Assembly (NCBI GenBank): GCA_963989385.1
Contig: OZ022499.1
Coordinates: 52,875,757 to 52,939,756, forward strand
Direction: 5' to 3'
Origin: Ctena decussata
Lineage: Eukaryota > Mollusca > Bivalvia > Lucinida > Lucinidae
Length of the DNA: 64,000 nucleotides
Positions 37,401 through 46,055 of the stretch are shown piece after piece (within the stretch, counting starts at the first letter, position 1; each line of letters opens with the position of its first letter). A model generated the notes under the pieces. That model was not told the origin of the DNA. It worked only from the letters and a program-made list of their open reading frames with translations, and did not search any database. A program made the position numbers and the translations under genes.

Positions 37401-40400
37401 TTATACAGTCATCTGAATGAGTTCATGAAAATTTGTGAGTACAAGAGGTCAAGGTCATTCTTTGACCTTTGACCAAGGTCTCTCATATTTTGACAATTTC
37501 AAAACATCTCCTCAAAAGCCACTGGTCAAATTGTAACCAGGTTTTATTTAGAACCTCCAGGGCTGAGGGAACGAAAATTTGGTAAAATTGTCTAGGTCGA
37601 ATGATCAACATGGCCGCCACGCCCATATGTGGTAAAAACGGTCAAAAGTCTTCTTCTCCACAACCAGTTGATCAAAGACCTTGAAACTTAGTATGTAACA
37701 CTGGGCACTGGAGTACTACCAAGATTGTTCAAATGATGACCTTTCGTTGACCTTGGCCCTTTTTACGGCATAGTCAAATATGAGAAAATACTAGAACTTA
37801 AGATTTCATGGAAAGTTTGGAAAAAATTGCCCTAAAATTGGTATATATAGTCATCTTAATGAGTGCATGAAGATTCGTGAGTACAAGAGGTCAAGGTCAT
37901 TCTTTGATCTTTGACCCAGAATACCATATTTTGACATTTTCAAATATCTCCTCAAAAGCCATTGGGCCAATTGTAACCAGATTTCATTTAGAACCTCCAG
38001 AGTCTGGGGAACGAAAAGTTGTTCAAACGGTCCAGATCACATGACCAACATGACCGCCACGCCCATATATGGTAAAAACTTTCAAAAAATCTTCTTCTCC
38101 AGAACCAATTGACCAAAGACCTTGAAACTTGGTATGTAGCATTCGGAACTAGAGCACAATCAAGATTGTCCAAATAATGACCCTGCATTGACCTTAACCT
38201 AATTCATGGTGAGGTAAAATGCACCGATAAGAACCACTGTACTCTGAAATTGCAGTAGTTGAGGGCTGTACCAATCGAAGGGGGCTTTATTTATTGTTGT
38301 TTATTTTCTACTGGATAATCAAAACGGTATGTATTCTTACATAATTTTCTTTGAAATATTTTTTACTGCAGGGTACCTTAACTGATATACCCATCCTTTG
38401 TCTGGCCAATTTGCAGGCCTGAAAATGAAAGCATTGCCGCTGTGTCGTACATTTTATGTAAGCATGTGACATTTCTTTGAACAAAATACCGCTAAAACAT
38501 GTTTTTGTTCATTTATGGTAATGTCAGGGAAACTTTCCTAGATGAAAATTAAAGAGAATATCGATGTACATAATATCTATAAGTTAGAAATTTGTGGGAT
38601 GTGTAATAAGAAAGTTATTCAAGTTTTTCATACTGTACGCCTAGTAATGTTTATTGGGGGCACTGGCCCAATAGTCGGGATGGCACTGTATCCATTATCA
38701 GCAAAATACCACTGTACCCATAAGTCGGACAAAACTGCAAATTCGTTGAAGTAATGTAGTTTCCATTGCTACAAATGACAGAACAAATTGGTTTTATCTT
38801 GTGAAATAATGCGATAACTACACATCCATACACTATTGCAACATGTCATTGTTGGAGCAGGTTAAAAATGTTCTGTTACCTCAAAATAATAGAAAGACAA
38901 ACAAGCTAAGTCATTTCTTCACAGATGTAACCTCAATGGATCCTAGTCACAAAATTTATCTTTAACGGTACCAGTCAGCTACATTATTAAAGACTTTTGC
39001 GGCAGCCACTTTGTTATCACAAGGATAACAGGGTACAGCGAGGCTCTTGCGTCACAAATCTAGTTACCGCGACTTTATTTGTGTGGTTTTAATACAGTCG
39101 TAATTGAATCAAAGAAATCAGTTTTTCGGCAGAATATTTAATCTGACTGTTTACAGTAACAATTTACATCACCTTTAGAAGGATGTTTGTTGCATTAGAC
39201 AGTATTCGCGTGAAAACACTATACAATCAAAATGGTGTCAGGATAAAAGTAATATTAACTGCTCAGTCAATATCGCAAAATACTGACTGGCACATGATGT
39301 CAAATCAGTCTAAAAATGTAAGTTGGAGCGTAGTCATATAATAATGCAAATAATACTTGCATATTCTGTTATCAGAGTGTTGTACATACAGGGCCCAGTT
39401 ATACAAACATCATGAAGTTGTTAGTCGAAGATTCATTAAGTCTCCTGGTGAACATACTACAGCAAGTGAGCAGGGGCTCACTTATACCCCGACCAGCGCC
39501 ACCGCCTAATGAAACCAATCTTATACATGGCATGAACCTAGAGGTAAACTTAGTCACATATCAAATGGTTCCATCAAACTATGTTACAAATATCAGCAAA
39601 GAGTACCAACTCAACACAAAACTTTAATGTAAACATATGTCTGCTTACATGACCTTACTCAACAACAGCAGCAGCAGCACCCAGATGATGTCAACTAATC
39701 TTAGTCTTAATCAAAGGATATTTGAAATATTAACAAAGAATGTAAACTTAAAGCAAACCTTTAATACAAATACACAAGTCTCTGACATTGACCTTTGGTA
39801 AGCAGCTATGAACCTAAAAGTACAGTAAACCTAGGCAAATATTAAAAGGTTCTATCAAAGGATATTGGAAATAAAAAAGAAGAGTATAAACTTAACACAA
39901 AACTTTAAAGCATATGTTTAAGTCTGTGACCTTGACCTTAGGTCAGCAGCAGCATTCAGATGATGTCAATTATTTTGCATGAACAAAGAAGTAAACTTTG
40001 CCATATATCAAAAGGTTTCATCAAAGGAAGCTGGAAATATAAGCAAAGAATATAAACTTAACGCAAATATACAAGCCTGTGACCTTGACTTTTGGTAAGC
40101 AGCAGCATCCAGATGATGTCAACTACTCTGTATGAATCTAAAAGTAACCCTAGTCAAACTTCAAAAGTTTCCATCAAAGGATATTTGAAATATAAAAGAC
40201 AAATATGAACTTAACACAAAACTTTAACGCAAATTTATAAGTCTGTGACCTTGACCTTAGGTCAGCAGCAGCATCCTGATGATGTCAACTATTCTGCATG
40301 AACATATAAGTATACCTAGTCACATACCAACAGGCTCCATCAAAGGATGTTGGAAACATATGCAAAAATTGAAAATTTAACGTAAAACTTAAACGCAAAT

Positions 40401-43259
40401 GTTAACGGAGGGACGCACGCACGCACGCACGGACGGACAGACAGACGAACAAACGAACGAATGGATGGAAAGACAAAAACTATATACCCCTCGACATACT
40501 TTGTATGTTCGGGGGCATAAAAATCAAGTGTGCTAACACTTGTGATTTTTGTTTATTGCACTGCAAAAGCTCTTTACACTTTTTTCCCCAGAAAAAAACA
40601 ACAACATCAACAACAAAAAACACAGCATAGATAGAATTTTATGCTACAGTCTGATCTTGATAATAATTCGTAGCATACATTTGTGGGTAGCAAATTTATA
40701 TAACTCATACATAAAAAGGTGTACATTTCTGAAAGGCGGTATACATGAATAGGGTGGGTTTGAAAAATCCCGGCGGCACACCTGTACCAATATCAAAGTT
40801 GAATTACCCCCCCCCCCCTCCCCGGGTAAAAGAACGGCTGGCGGACATGAAAAATACACTTTGTATTTGTGATAAAAGCTGTAGATCAGCTGGCTAACCC
40901 GTATTCCGTTTCCACTTCGGTACCTTGTTCCACTCCATGACCAGGAGATGTCTAACGAAACACCAACGGGAACACCCCGTCTACATAAGCTGCAGTAGGG
41001 ACTTTAAACACACAGAAAACGGACCCTTTCTAAGTCAATTTGGCAAAAACTTATGTTTTGCACACAACTACTGCATCCAGCTGCACCCCGACGACTGGAT
41101 ACACATCCAATATTACGGCTCTCAACAATTGGGACAGTGCCCCCGACATTCAAAAATCGGCGTACAGAGATAAAATTGCAAATAAATTCGCTGTCGCTGA
41201 ACAGAAATATGCCATACTTTGTTCATTTTATCTTTGTTGCATTAGCCAATGCTTCCAATCGTAAAATACAACAAAATAGACATTGAGATGGAGGAATTTA
41301 TTGTGTAAACATACTTTCTACACGCGACGTAACAACATACACAGTAAAATGGGACGCAATTCAGGTAATTTTGCCATTTCAGCGTTGTCATTTAACAAGG
41401 ACAATAAAGAATAGGTGTTTTACAAGATCCACTTGGAAAATAATGTCAAAATGTAAAATAAAGATTACTTACTGCCTTAAACGATGCACAGGTCAACAAT
41501 GTGTCAACACAAACTTGCCCTCGTGGATTGGTACTGCCCCCAACTAATAAATTTTCAGAGTACAGTGGTTCTTATCGGTGAAATGGTTCCCTATGCTTTT
41601 TATGTAGGAAAATGCTTAAACAGTGGATGTAATGGAAACTTTTTTAGCCCAGATATGATAATTGTAAATTAAATGAATAAATGAAAGGCAAGGGAAGGTC
41701 AGGATCATTCTTTGAACTTTGTGATGGTCACTGAGATTTTTAAAGATAAAAAGCACTGGTTTAAGATTTGTAACAAATGAGGGAAATGACAAATTTTGTC
41801 TGTTGACAGTAAGGTCTCAGGTGAGCTACAGGACCATTGGTCCTCTGGTTACACGGATTTGCTTCCATGTTTATGTATTAGAACAGAAATATTTTTTGAG
41901 GGTTTAAGATTTTATTTTGTTATTTTTATAACGGCCCTTTCTCCATAGAATCCAAACGTATACCTAAAGTTTTATGCATTGTTTAGCCTGGTCAAAAAGT
42001 CTGTTTTCGGAACATCCGTTGGCAGATGACCGCCAGGGAATGCTTATACTATTGTGGTGTGTGCCTGCTCGTCAGGTTTAGCTGTTAGAGCCACCACAGG
42101 GTATAATCGATTCCGCTAATTTTCGCTTCCTGCAGAGACTGTACATCATATCTGGCTTCCGCTGAGACTGACCGGGAACTCTTGCTTCCTGCCGAGACTT
42201 CTGTACATGATAAATGGCTTCCTGCAGAGACTGTCCGCATGATTCTGCTTCCTGCCGAGGCTCTCGGCAGGAAGCAGAGTCAGGCGGACAGTCTCGACAG
42301 GAAACCATTTTTCGAGTACAGTAGTCTCTGCAGGAAGCAAGAGTTCGCGGACAGTCTCGGCGGAAGCCAAATATGACGGACAGTCTCTGCAGGAAGCGAA
42401 AATTAGCGGAATCGATTATACCCTGTGGCCACGGAATGAGAGTACCTATCTTATAACAAATGCAAGCTTCGCTATCCCAGATTAATCTTAATGTGCAGGC
42501 TGATGAGAGTATGTGCAGTTTGCATTTGCTCTACCGTATCTCTTCGGTTGTAAAACTGTTGTTTTTTACTTTTCAAAATATTCCCTAAATTCAAGATCCG
42601 TCTTATAAGACGGATCTAGATTTTCGACATTGCTTTGGAAGGCAAACCCCCATCTAACCAGGGGCCGTATTCATAAAGCCACTTAAGTCGTTGCTATGCT
42701 GTTGCTAAGGCTAAATACCTATAAAGGAGATTCCTTACAACTATGAAATTTTGTCTGGAGGACAGTCTTTGTAAGACTGTTCCTCCAGAGCAAATTTCAT
42801 AGTTGTAGGGAATCTCCTTCAAAGAAATTTAGCCTTAGCAACAGCATAGCAACGACTTAAGTCGTTTTATGAATACGGCCCCTGAGTTTCAGAAGACTGA
42901 TTTTGGTATTTAGGTCTGTCTAGAGATGGAAAAACACTGTTTTTAACAGAATAAATACGGAAAGAAATCTTTCTCACAGCTTTATGTTTGTCTTTTCAGT
43001 GTTATTTGATCCATCATGTCTCTATGGCGACCCAGACTTCGAATTGATCATGTCAGAAACGGAAACGCCATTTCATCCAGATTTCTTTACGGCATACCGG
43101 AAGTTGAAACCAAAAAGCGCCGGATATGACGCCAAAATGGTTGTTTATCGTCTGTTTTATTACCTAATTATGTGGTGTCATGTTGATAATGAAGAATTTA
43201 AAGCAAATACTTTGAAATCAATATATGATGTGCGTGCAATTATTAGCAGATTAAAATGA
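21610..43259 (+). CDS. FN3K: Fructosamine/ketosamine-3-kinase, six exons
   Basis: Joined from 21610-21780, 22853-22936, 23607-23873, 27166-27219, 36716-36857 and 43000-43259, it encodes 325 residues (vertebrate FN3K and FN3KRP have 309). The family phosphorylates ketosamines on glycated proteins so that the sugar falls off; it acts in the cytosol. Residues follow the family from end to end: a Gly-rich ATP loop near 30-42 (GGPVTGGIVNQA), the ATP-binding Lys51 in FVKWN, MFE…E…L near 61-70, VAEMH near 118, KYGFH, H224-G-D226 with N231 (catalytic loop), and D243-P in FDPSCLYG for metal binding. All introns are GT-AG; junctions are phase 0 except the last, phase 1. Start chosen at MDGEDLL, since upstream there is no in-frame ATG. 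The usual HGDLWxGN reads HGDFCPIN. I cannot tell FN3K from FN3KRP. Confidence 0.92.
21781..22852 (+). other. FN3K: FN3K intron 1
   Basis: 1,072 bp. It holds a T-rich run with tgtgttttt repeats (about 22240-22290) and no recognised element. Confidence 0.8.
22853..22936 (+). CDS. FN3K: FN3K exon 2
   Basis: Residues 58-85 (TKSMFETESESLKLL…RVPESYV), aligning with the MFEGE…LRVPRP region of the family. Acceptor atatttcag, donor gttagt. Phase 0 at both ends. Confidence 0.88.
23160..23311 (+). repeat. 76-bp tandem duplication in FN3K intron 2
   Basis: Two nearly identical copies start 'gactataact' at 23160 and 23236 and end 'aaagcgccaaaattg'. Intron 2 is 22937-23606. Confidence 0.8.
23607..23873 (+). 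CDS. FN3K: FN3K exon 3
   Basis: Residues 86-174, including the hinge-like LEFIEDL, VAEMH (family ADLH) and EKYGFH. Acceptor cgtatctag, donor gtaagt. Phase 0. Confidence 0.9.
23976..25348. mobile_element. pogo-like TIR element in FN3K intron 3
   Basis: Inverted ends CAGTGGACTCGACAGTATCGG and, reading back, CAGTGGACTCGACAGTATTGG, flanked by TA at 23974-23975 and 25349-25350. GACAGTATCGGATCA is repeated just inside the left end, and a related ATCCGATACTGTCGCAC lies at 25126-25142. A fragment near 24130-24185 reads KSAAEKQIRVVEKLG, which recalls the CENP-B/pogo DNA-binding helix region, but there is no intact transposase in the 1,373 bp. Superfamily inferred from TIR and TA. Confidence 0.75.
25599..27082 (+). 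mobile_element. AGCTC…CCTCTTGTT element with internal insertion
   Basis: It starts TAGCTCCCCTGAGCC and has a short ccgtccgtcg tract near 25650. It ends with a hairpin, GGACCATAATGGTCC, followed by TCTTGTT. The same end style closes the elements at 32042-35210 and 37085-41850. A dispersed repeat (25843-26370) interrupts it. The terminal hairpin suggests a Helitron-type element; boundaries are by similarity only. Confidence 0.5.
25843..26370 (-). repeat. Dispersed 530-bp repeat, copy 2 (inverted)
   Basis: Reverse complement of 2713-3244, with the same sharp ends, lying inside the element at 25599-27082 and in FN3K intron 3. Confidence 0.75.
27166..27219 (+). CDS. FN3K: FN3K exon 4
   Basis: Residues 175-192 (EYFVGDILNGLFSLAENK), aligning with FFARHRLQAQLDLIEKD of the family without a gap. 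Acceptor ttttttctcag, donor gtaggt. At 54 bp it is recognisable only through frame continuity with its neighbours. Confidence 0.82.
27343..27580 (+). mobile_element. Foldback MITE family F, copy 2
   Basis: Ends GAGCCGTGACACTACAAAAG and GGTTTTGTCGTGTCGCGGCGC, with complementary arms. Located in FN3K intron 4. Confidence 0.8.
27660..28514 (-). other. Probable 3' untranslated part of the CR1-like LINE
   Basis: A-rich on the plus strand with no host exon. It lies directly downstream, in minus-strand terms, of the LINE stop codon. The phrase 'cataa(g/a)ataaagctcaatac' occurs twice (about 28131 and 28432). The 3' end of the element was not located. Confidence 0.4.
28515..31095 (-). mobile_element. 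CR1-like LINE, inactive, in FN3K intron 4
   Basis: The upstream frame (31095-30268) carries an endonuclease part (MGDFNYDM, then LLDVILT, then GLSDVYN). The downstream frame (30260-28515) carries the reverse transcriptase (VAPIHKK, NYRPVSIL, GVPQGSILGP, YNYADD) and the terminal Cys-rich tail (CTCTFC). One frameshift near 30262-30300 separates them. Two catalytic lesions are visible. In motif A the usual Asp is Tyr (MYLSKAFD, codon at 29604-29606). The endonuclease His of the SDxH-type motif is also Tyr (codon at 30718-30720). The element is 5'-truncated near 31030-31095 and antisense to the host gene. Confidence 0.88.
31316..31551 (+). mobile_element. Foldback MITE family F, copy 3, ATTT duplication
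   Basis: GAGCCGCGACACGAGAAAAC to GTTTTCTCGTGCCGCGGCTC, 236 bp, flanked by ATTT on both sides (31312-31315 and 31552-31555). Confidence 0.88.
31375..31900 (+). repeat. 265-bp tandem duplication of MITE part plus flank
   Basis: The unit from 'cctgggcatccgcccagtcc' to 'aagttaaggtgatgatt' occurs at 31375 and again at 31640. It duplicates most of MITE copy 3 and about 85 bp of its flank. The second MITE piece therefore lacks its left end and stops at 31816. Confidence 0.85.
33086..34771 (-). mobile_element. Nested Helentron/pearl-like element with 7-unit array
   Basis: It inserted into the outer element at 'ttttat|CCCCC'. The left end is a hairpin, CCCCCGACCGAAAGGTTCGGGGG (stem CCCCCGA(A)CC). 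Next comes a (CCGT)n tract at about 33129-33168 and then about seven units of 150-168 bp ('gtccgctctgtaacttgaat…ttatttccccttgatg'). The right end is 'cagtcggggg'. On the minus strand the order is array, ACGG tract, hairpin, ATAAAA, as in the element at 14153. Periodic ORFs here are not genes. Confidence 0.7.
34404..34452. repeat. C35-A14 homopolymer pair
   Basis: A run of 35 C is followed at once by 14 A. The Gly-rich ORFs on the minus strand come from it. Its length is unlikely to be exact in any assembly. Confidence 0.9.
35216..35771. mobile_element. TIR element in FN3K intron 4
   Basis: The ends GAAAGATCAAAGGGTAATTTTC and, reading back, GAAAAGATCAAAGGGTAGTTTT are inverted. A second inner pair (aagagcgtcctatcaattatt / aataattgctaggacgctctt) makes the arms extend inwards. 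556 bp, no ORF. Confidence 0.65.
35772..36314. other. FN3K intron 4, remaining part, with old acceptor
   Basis: Unique-looking intron with a short inverted repeat near 36205-36265. Its last bases, aaaaatttgtttcag at 36298-36312, look like a good 3' splice site directly before the MITE insertion. Confidence 0.6.
36315..36715. mobile_element. MITE forming the FN3K exon 5 acceptor
   Basis: The ends CTGTAAAACACTTAATATCTGCGGT and, reading back, CTGTAAAACAGTTATTTTTGGCGGT are inverted and flanked by TA (36313-36314 and 36716-36717). A strong central hairpin lies at about 36465-36551 (…CCTATTAGAATCGCC/GGCGATTCTAATAGG…). The last bases TTTTACAG are followed by the duplicated TA, which are also the first two bases of exon 5. 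The same GCGGT-rich type recurs at 45687-46055. Confidence 0.85.
36716..36857 (+). CDS. FN3K: FN3K exon 5 (catalytic loop)
   Basis: Residues 193-239 plus one base: YGNKEVREAWSELQ, then LLHGD with the catalytic Asp226 and Asn231. The acceptor is the MITE end tgttttacag; the donor is gtacct. Phase 0 in, phase 1 out. Confidence 0.9.
38222..41580. mobile_element. 3.36-kb TIR transposon, 5-bp duplication, no transposase seen
   Basis: The 28-bp perfect inverted ends start CACCGATAAGAACCACTGTA and continue imperfectly to about 64 bp (…GGGC(T/A)GTACCAATC…). Target duplication AAATG lies at 38217-38221 and 41581-41585. The interior contains a Helentron-like element (39468-40523) and short ORFs without recognisable transposase. 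A 5-bp duplication with CAC termini is shared by Transib and RAG-like transposons, whose usual ends are CACWATG or similar, so this link is only a hint. It is located in FN3K intron 5. Confidence 0.85.
39468..40523 (+). mobile_element. Helentron/pearl-like element, five to six core units
   Basis: It starts GAGCAGGGGCTCACTTATAC. About five units of 140-160 bp follow, with 'gtctgtgaccttgacctt(a/t)gg', 'agcagcagcatccagatgatgtcaa' and 'catcaaaggata(t)t(t)ggaaat'. Then come (ACGC)n/(ACGG)n near 40413-40440 and the end hairpin ACCCCTCGACATAC…GTATGTTCGGGGGC followed by ATAAAA. The reverse-oriented relative is at 52864-54079. It lies inside the TIR transposon. Confidence 0.75.
42094..42428. mobile_element. 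335-bp near-perfect palindrome in FN3K intron 5
   Basis: The whole unit folds on itself, from CCACAGGGTATAATCGATTCC to GGAATCGATTATACCCTGTGG. Repeated 'cttcctgc(a/c)gagactgt' blocks lie in each arm and the centre is near 42261. Mirror-image ORFs on both strands follow from the palindrome and are not genes. Confidence 0.85.
42659..42884. mobile_element. 226-bp palindromic MITE just before FN3K exon 6
   Basis: The ends CAGGGGCCGTATTCATAAA and (TTT)ATGAATACGGCCCCTG are inverted. The arms match for about 100 bp, including 'acttaagtcgttgctatgct' and 'gagattcc(t/c)taca(a/g)'. It ends 115 bp before the exon 6 acceptor. Such 'ggggccgtattcat' elements are widespread in invertebrates. Confidence 0.82.
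43000..43259 (+). CDS. FN3K: FN3K exon 6 (terminal)
   Basis: Residues 240-325 and TGA. VLFDPSCLYG holds the metal-binding Asp243; FFTAYRKLKPKSAGYD and YRLFYYL match the family's C-terminal helices. Acceptor gtcttttcag. Confidence 0.92.
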
Positions 43260-44071
43260 TAACCTGAAACAATGTCTTATTTTATTATAAGAGCGCCGCT
43301 TGGCGAAGCTCTTGGTCGAAATTCCTGTCATAATTATTGAGTGAAGATGAGTGCAAAGAGCTAACATTTTTGCTTAGAGACAAAGACGCGACCTTGGAGA
43401 AAGAAAAAGTCTCGTTTCCTGACTTAAGTGTGGCCCGTCGGGGTTCAACTGATGGTTGTAACCCTTTTTAGACCAATGGAGTTGTCTATCCTTTTCATTT
43501 GAGTGAGTCCATTTCTATTTTAGGGGTTTCTGGTGGATGTTTTCTTTTTAATTGTATCTTGCACAGAAATTCCTGTAAACAAACAGTGTTGACCCTGATC
43601 AGACGCCGCGTTCTGCGGCGTCTGTACTGGGTCTGCACTGTTTGCATTTGTCCCCCAAACGAGTTTCCAATCTGAAATGGGTTCAATTGTTCCAGTGTTC
43701 CGGTATCTATGTCCCCATCTTTGTTTCATCATACTGCTAGTTCTTAATTCACTTTTTTACTGTGATAATTCACTGATGAGCTAGAAAAAACCCACGCGGG
43801 CCATACTAAATATCACATGACTCATGGTTGAAGCTCGGGCGAGGGTTGAACTCATTAAAACCGATTTAGGCCCCAGTTAATTTATTACTGACCGTTCCAA
43901 GGCGGAGCTTCCGTTGTGGCTTTTCCATGTTATTGTTTGTGGTATCCACTTATCTACGTATAGTCTTTGAAAAATCGGTTGGTTTTGTCTTTTCTAATGT
44001 GTGTTTTACTAGTTACAAGAAAAGGTATATAAAATCCCATCTTAAAGGGTCATATGATAAACAGAATCTTA
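43260..44071. other. FN3K 3' flank, no further exon
   Basis: Probable 3' untranslated and intergenic DNA. A small palindrome (gacgccgcg…cgcggcgtc type) lies near 43597-43623 within a 'gtaaacaaacagtg…cactgtttgca' inverted pair. No clear AATAAA near the stop. Confidence 0.45.
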
Positions 44072-44155
44072 CACTCGTGGTCATTTCATATAAAATTTAT
44101 GAAACTCGCTGAAGGCTCGTTTCATAAATTTCATATGAAATGACCACTCGCGTAA
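44072..44155. repeat. Palindrome family G, copy 2
   Basis: Second copy of the 16501-16570 palindrome, with the same 'agaatcttacactcgtggtc' lead-in and a slightly better match between arms. Confidence 0.7.
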
Positions 44156-44162
44156 GATCCTC

Positions 44163-44660
44163 TATATTTACATTCTTGGAGTATTTACTAAAAAGCCCTA
44201 TATAGTAAACCACTGGAACGTAATGCAGTTTACATTCCAATCATTACATCGACACACGCGACGTCAGTGACGTCAAAATAAACAACGACTCCCGACAATC
44301 TAATTGGACGTCAGTGATGTCATGACGTCATGCATGCTGTTCTGCTGTTAGCAGAAAAACTGCGTGCACATGTTTTGCTGCTTCAATGTTAGCGCTTATA
44401 AAAGATTTTTCATGAAAGATTTGATTGAAACGAATGTAATATAAGCAATGAACTTAATTTTTCTGTTGTTTATCGAAGTGTAGACTACATTGGGTCACTA
44501 GCAAAGTTTTCATGAACCCCTTTAGGGTTCATTCACTTTGCACGTGACCCAATGTAGTTTTCAGACTACATTGGGTCTCTAGCAAAGTTTTCATGATTCA
44601 CTTTGCACGTGACCCAATGTAGTTTTCACTTCGATAAACCCCTGAAAAATGAAATTCATT
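44163..44660 (+). repeat. CRE-bearing palindromic repeat, copy 1
   Basis: Matches 63640-64000 in the same orientation. It contains TGACGTCA at 44268-44275 and 44323-44330 plus further ACGTCA half-sites. It ends in a double hairpin of 'actacattgggtc(a/t)ctagcaa' and 'cacgtgacccaatgtagt' near 44482-44630. Confidence 0.75.
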
Positions 44661-45686
44661 CCTTTAATAAAACGTATTTAACGTAATAATTTTTATAAAG
44701 GACACACCAGAGTTGGCGTAATTATCTCAAAGGGTTAGGATCAAGGGTTAATTTTACAAAAGATGATACAGATTAGACTTAGGTAAGGTTTAATATTCTA
44801 ACCCTAACGATTAAGGTTAGGTCTAACCCTAATGGTTAGAGATACTGTTACACCCTCACACAAATAGGGAAAAGGCAGGGCAAAATATTTTTCAAAATTT
44901 TCTAGACATCCACTTTTGACTAGACAATGCATTTTATTTACTTATTTCTATTTTCTTTCATTCTGCAATTTCCGGTGGGTTGTCACTGCTCTTAACGCTT
45001 TTGCTCTATAAAAAATGACCAAAGGCTATATGGGATGTTATTTATTTTTTTAGGGGAAGGCTACCGATAATAAACATAAGTCGCTGCCTTCCCAATGGGT
45101 AGGCGGGGAGTGGGGGTGGGGCGGGCGGGTGGAGGGGAACGTGTGAACATTTTTGGAACTGCCCTTAGTCGGAATTTTTTAGGTCAGAGCCATCCGAAAT
45201 CTGAGGCCCAACCCGCCGGCATGCAAGTTGAGAGTAGCAAATAACAACCCTGATTGGGCTGAACACTAAGCATTACATTTTTGTTTTCATAATTCAGTCA
45301 GAAAATCATTTTTTTTTTTTTTTTTTTTTGTAATTTATACTCTCAAGTCACCATAAAATTCAAGTTCCGACAGGCCTTGTTTATGAAAAGCTTTCATTCC
45401 CATCCCAGGTCGTAGTGGCGTCTCAATGAAATTGTGAAAAAGCGTTCCGGAGTTTATGATACCAGCAGCCTTGTTTTTAGTAGTTTTGCTGTTAAATTTT
45501 TATTACCATTGTAAAGGTCACAAACATGACTAGAATCCCTAGCAAACCGAATGAACTAAAGGATGACTGAAAAGGTTGTTTTGACTTTGCGTCGCCGTCA
45601 GTTTGCCATTCTCAGATGTTTCTGTTGTCAATTTAATTACAAATTAAGATGTGTTTCTATCTTCAGCATGTTTTCCGTTTGGAAAA
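44661..45686. other. Intergenic, no gene seen
   Basis: Low-complexity 'ctaaccctaa' words near 44798-44835 and a T-run near 45309-45330. The ORF at 45563-45745 runs into the next MITE and is not supported. Confidence 0.55.
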
Positions 45687-46055
45687 CCGTATACGCGGTA
45701 ATTTTCGCGGGTTCAAACTTTCGCGGTTTAGGGTCAAAAACTTAAACATTAATTTTCGCGAATTTTAATCTTAGCGGTTAGCAACATGCGCGAAAAGCAA
45801 AACTACTTCTTTTTCACTTGAGCCACTTCGTTCATTAACCTGCGGCGGGGTCGCCGCATGTTAATGAAAGAACTGGCTCAAGTGAAAAGTACCAGAAATT
45901 ACCGAAGCAAATAGAAACAAAATATATGAATACTGTGTCTACAGAAGATACTTTGTAAGAAACGGGAAATTATTTCGCGATTTTAATATTCGGAGTTTCT
46001 AAGTGACCGCGAAATGCCGCGAAAATGGAACACCTCGAAAATTACCTTATATACG
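45687..46055. mobile_element. GCGGT-type MITE with central hairpin
   Basis: The ends GTATACGCGGTAATTTTCG and, reading back, GTATATAAGGTAATTTTCG are inverted. Repeated 'ttcgcgg' words lie inside. A 78-bp hairpin sits at 45811-45888 (TTTTCACTTGAGCCA…TGGCTCAAGTGAAAA). It is related in style to the MITE at FN3K exon 5. Confidence 0.7.

Larger units (their letters stand above)
37085..41850 (+). mobile_element. AGCTC…TCCTCTGGTT-type element split by a TIR transposon
   Basis: Three to four units share 'catttggacc'-like spacing, 'tctcctcaaaagccattg(g/a)gcc', 'attgtaaccaggtttcattta' and 'aacatg(g/a)ccgccacgccc'. After the insertion at 38222-41580 it resumes and ends GTGAGCTACAGGACCATTGGTCC followed by TCTGGTT. 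The terminal hairpin GGACC…GGTCC matches the related elements. The 5' boundary is uncertain. Confidence 0.55.

Noticed and set aside
42078..42376. Overlapping ORFs on both strands with similar peptides
   Set aside because: They are mirror images produced by the 335-bp palindrome.
44790..44845. Telomere-like ctaaccctaa words
   Set aside because: Only a few irregular copies in both orientations; no (TTAGGG)n array.
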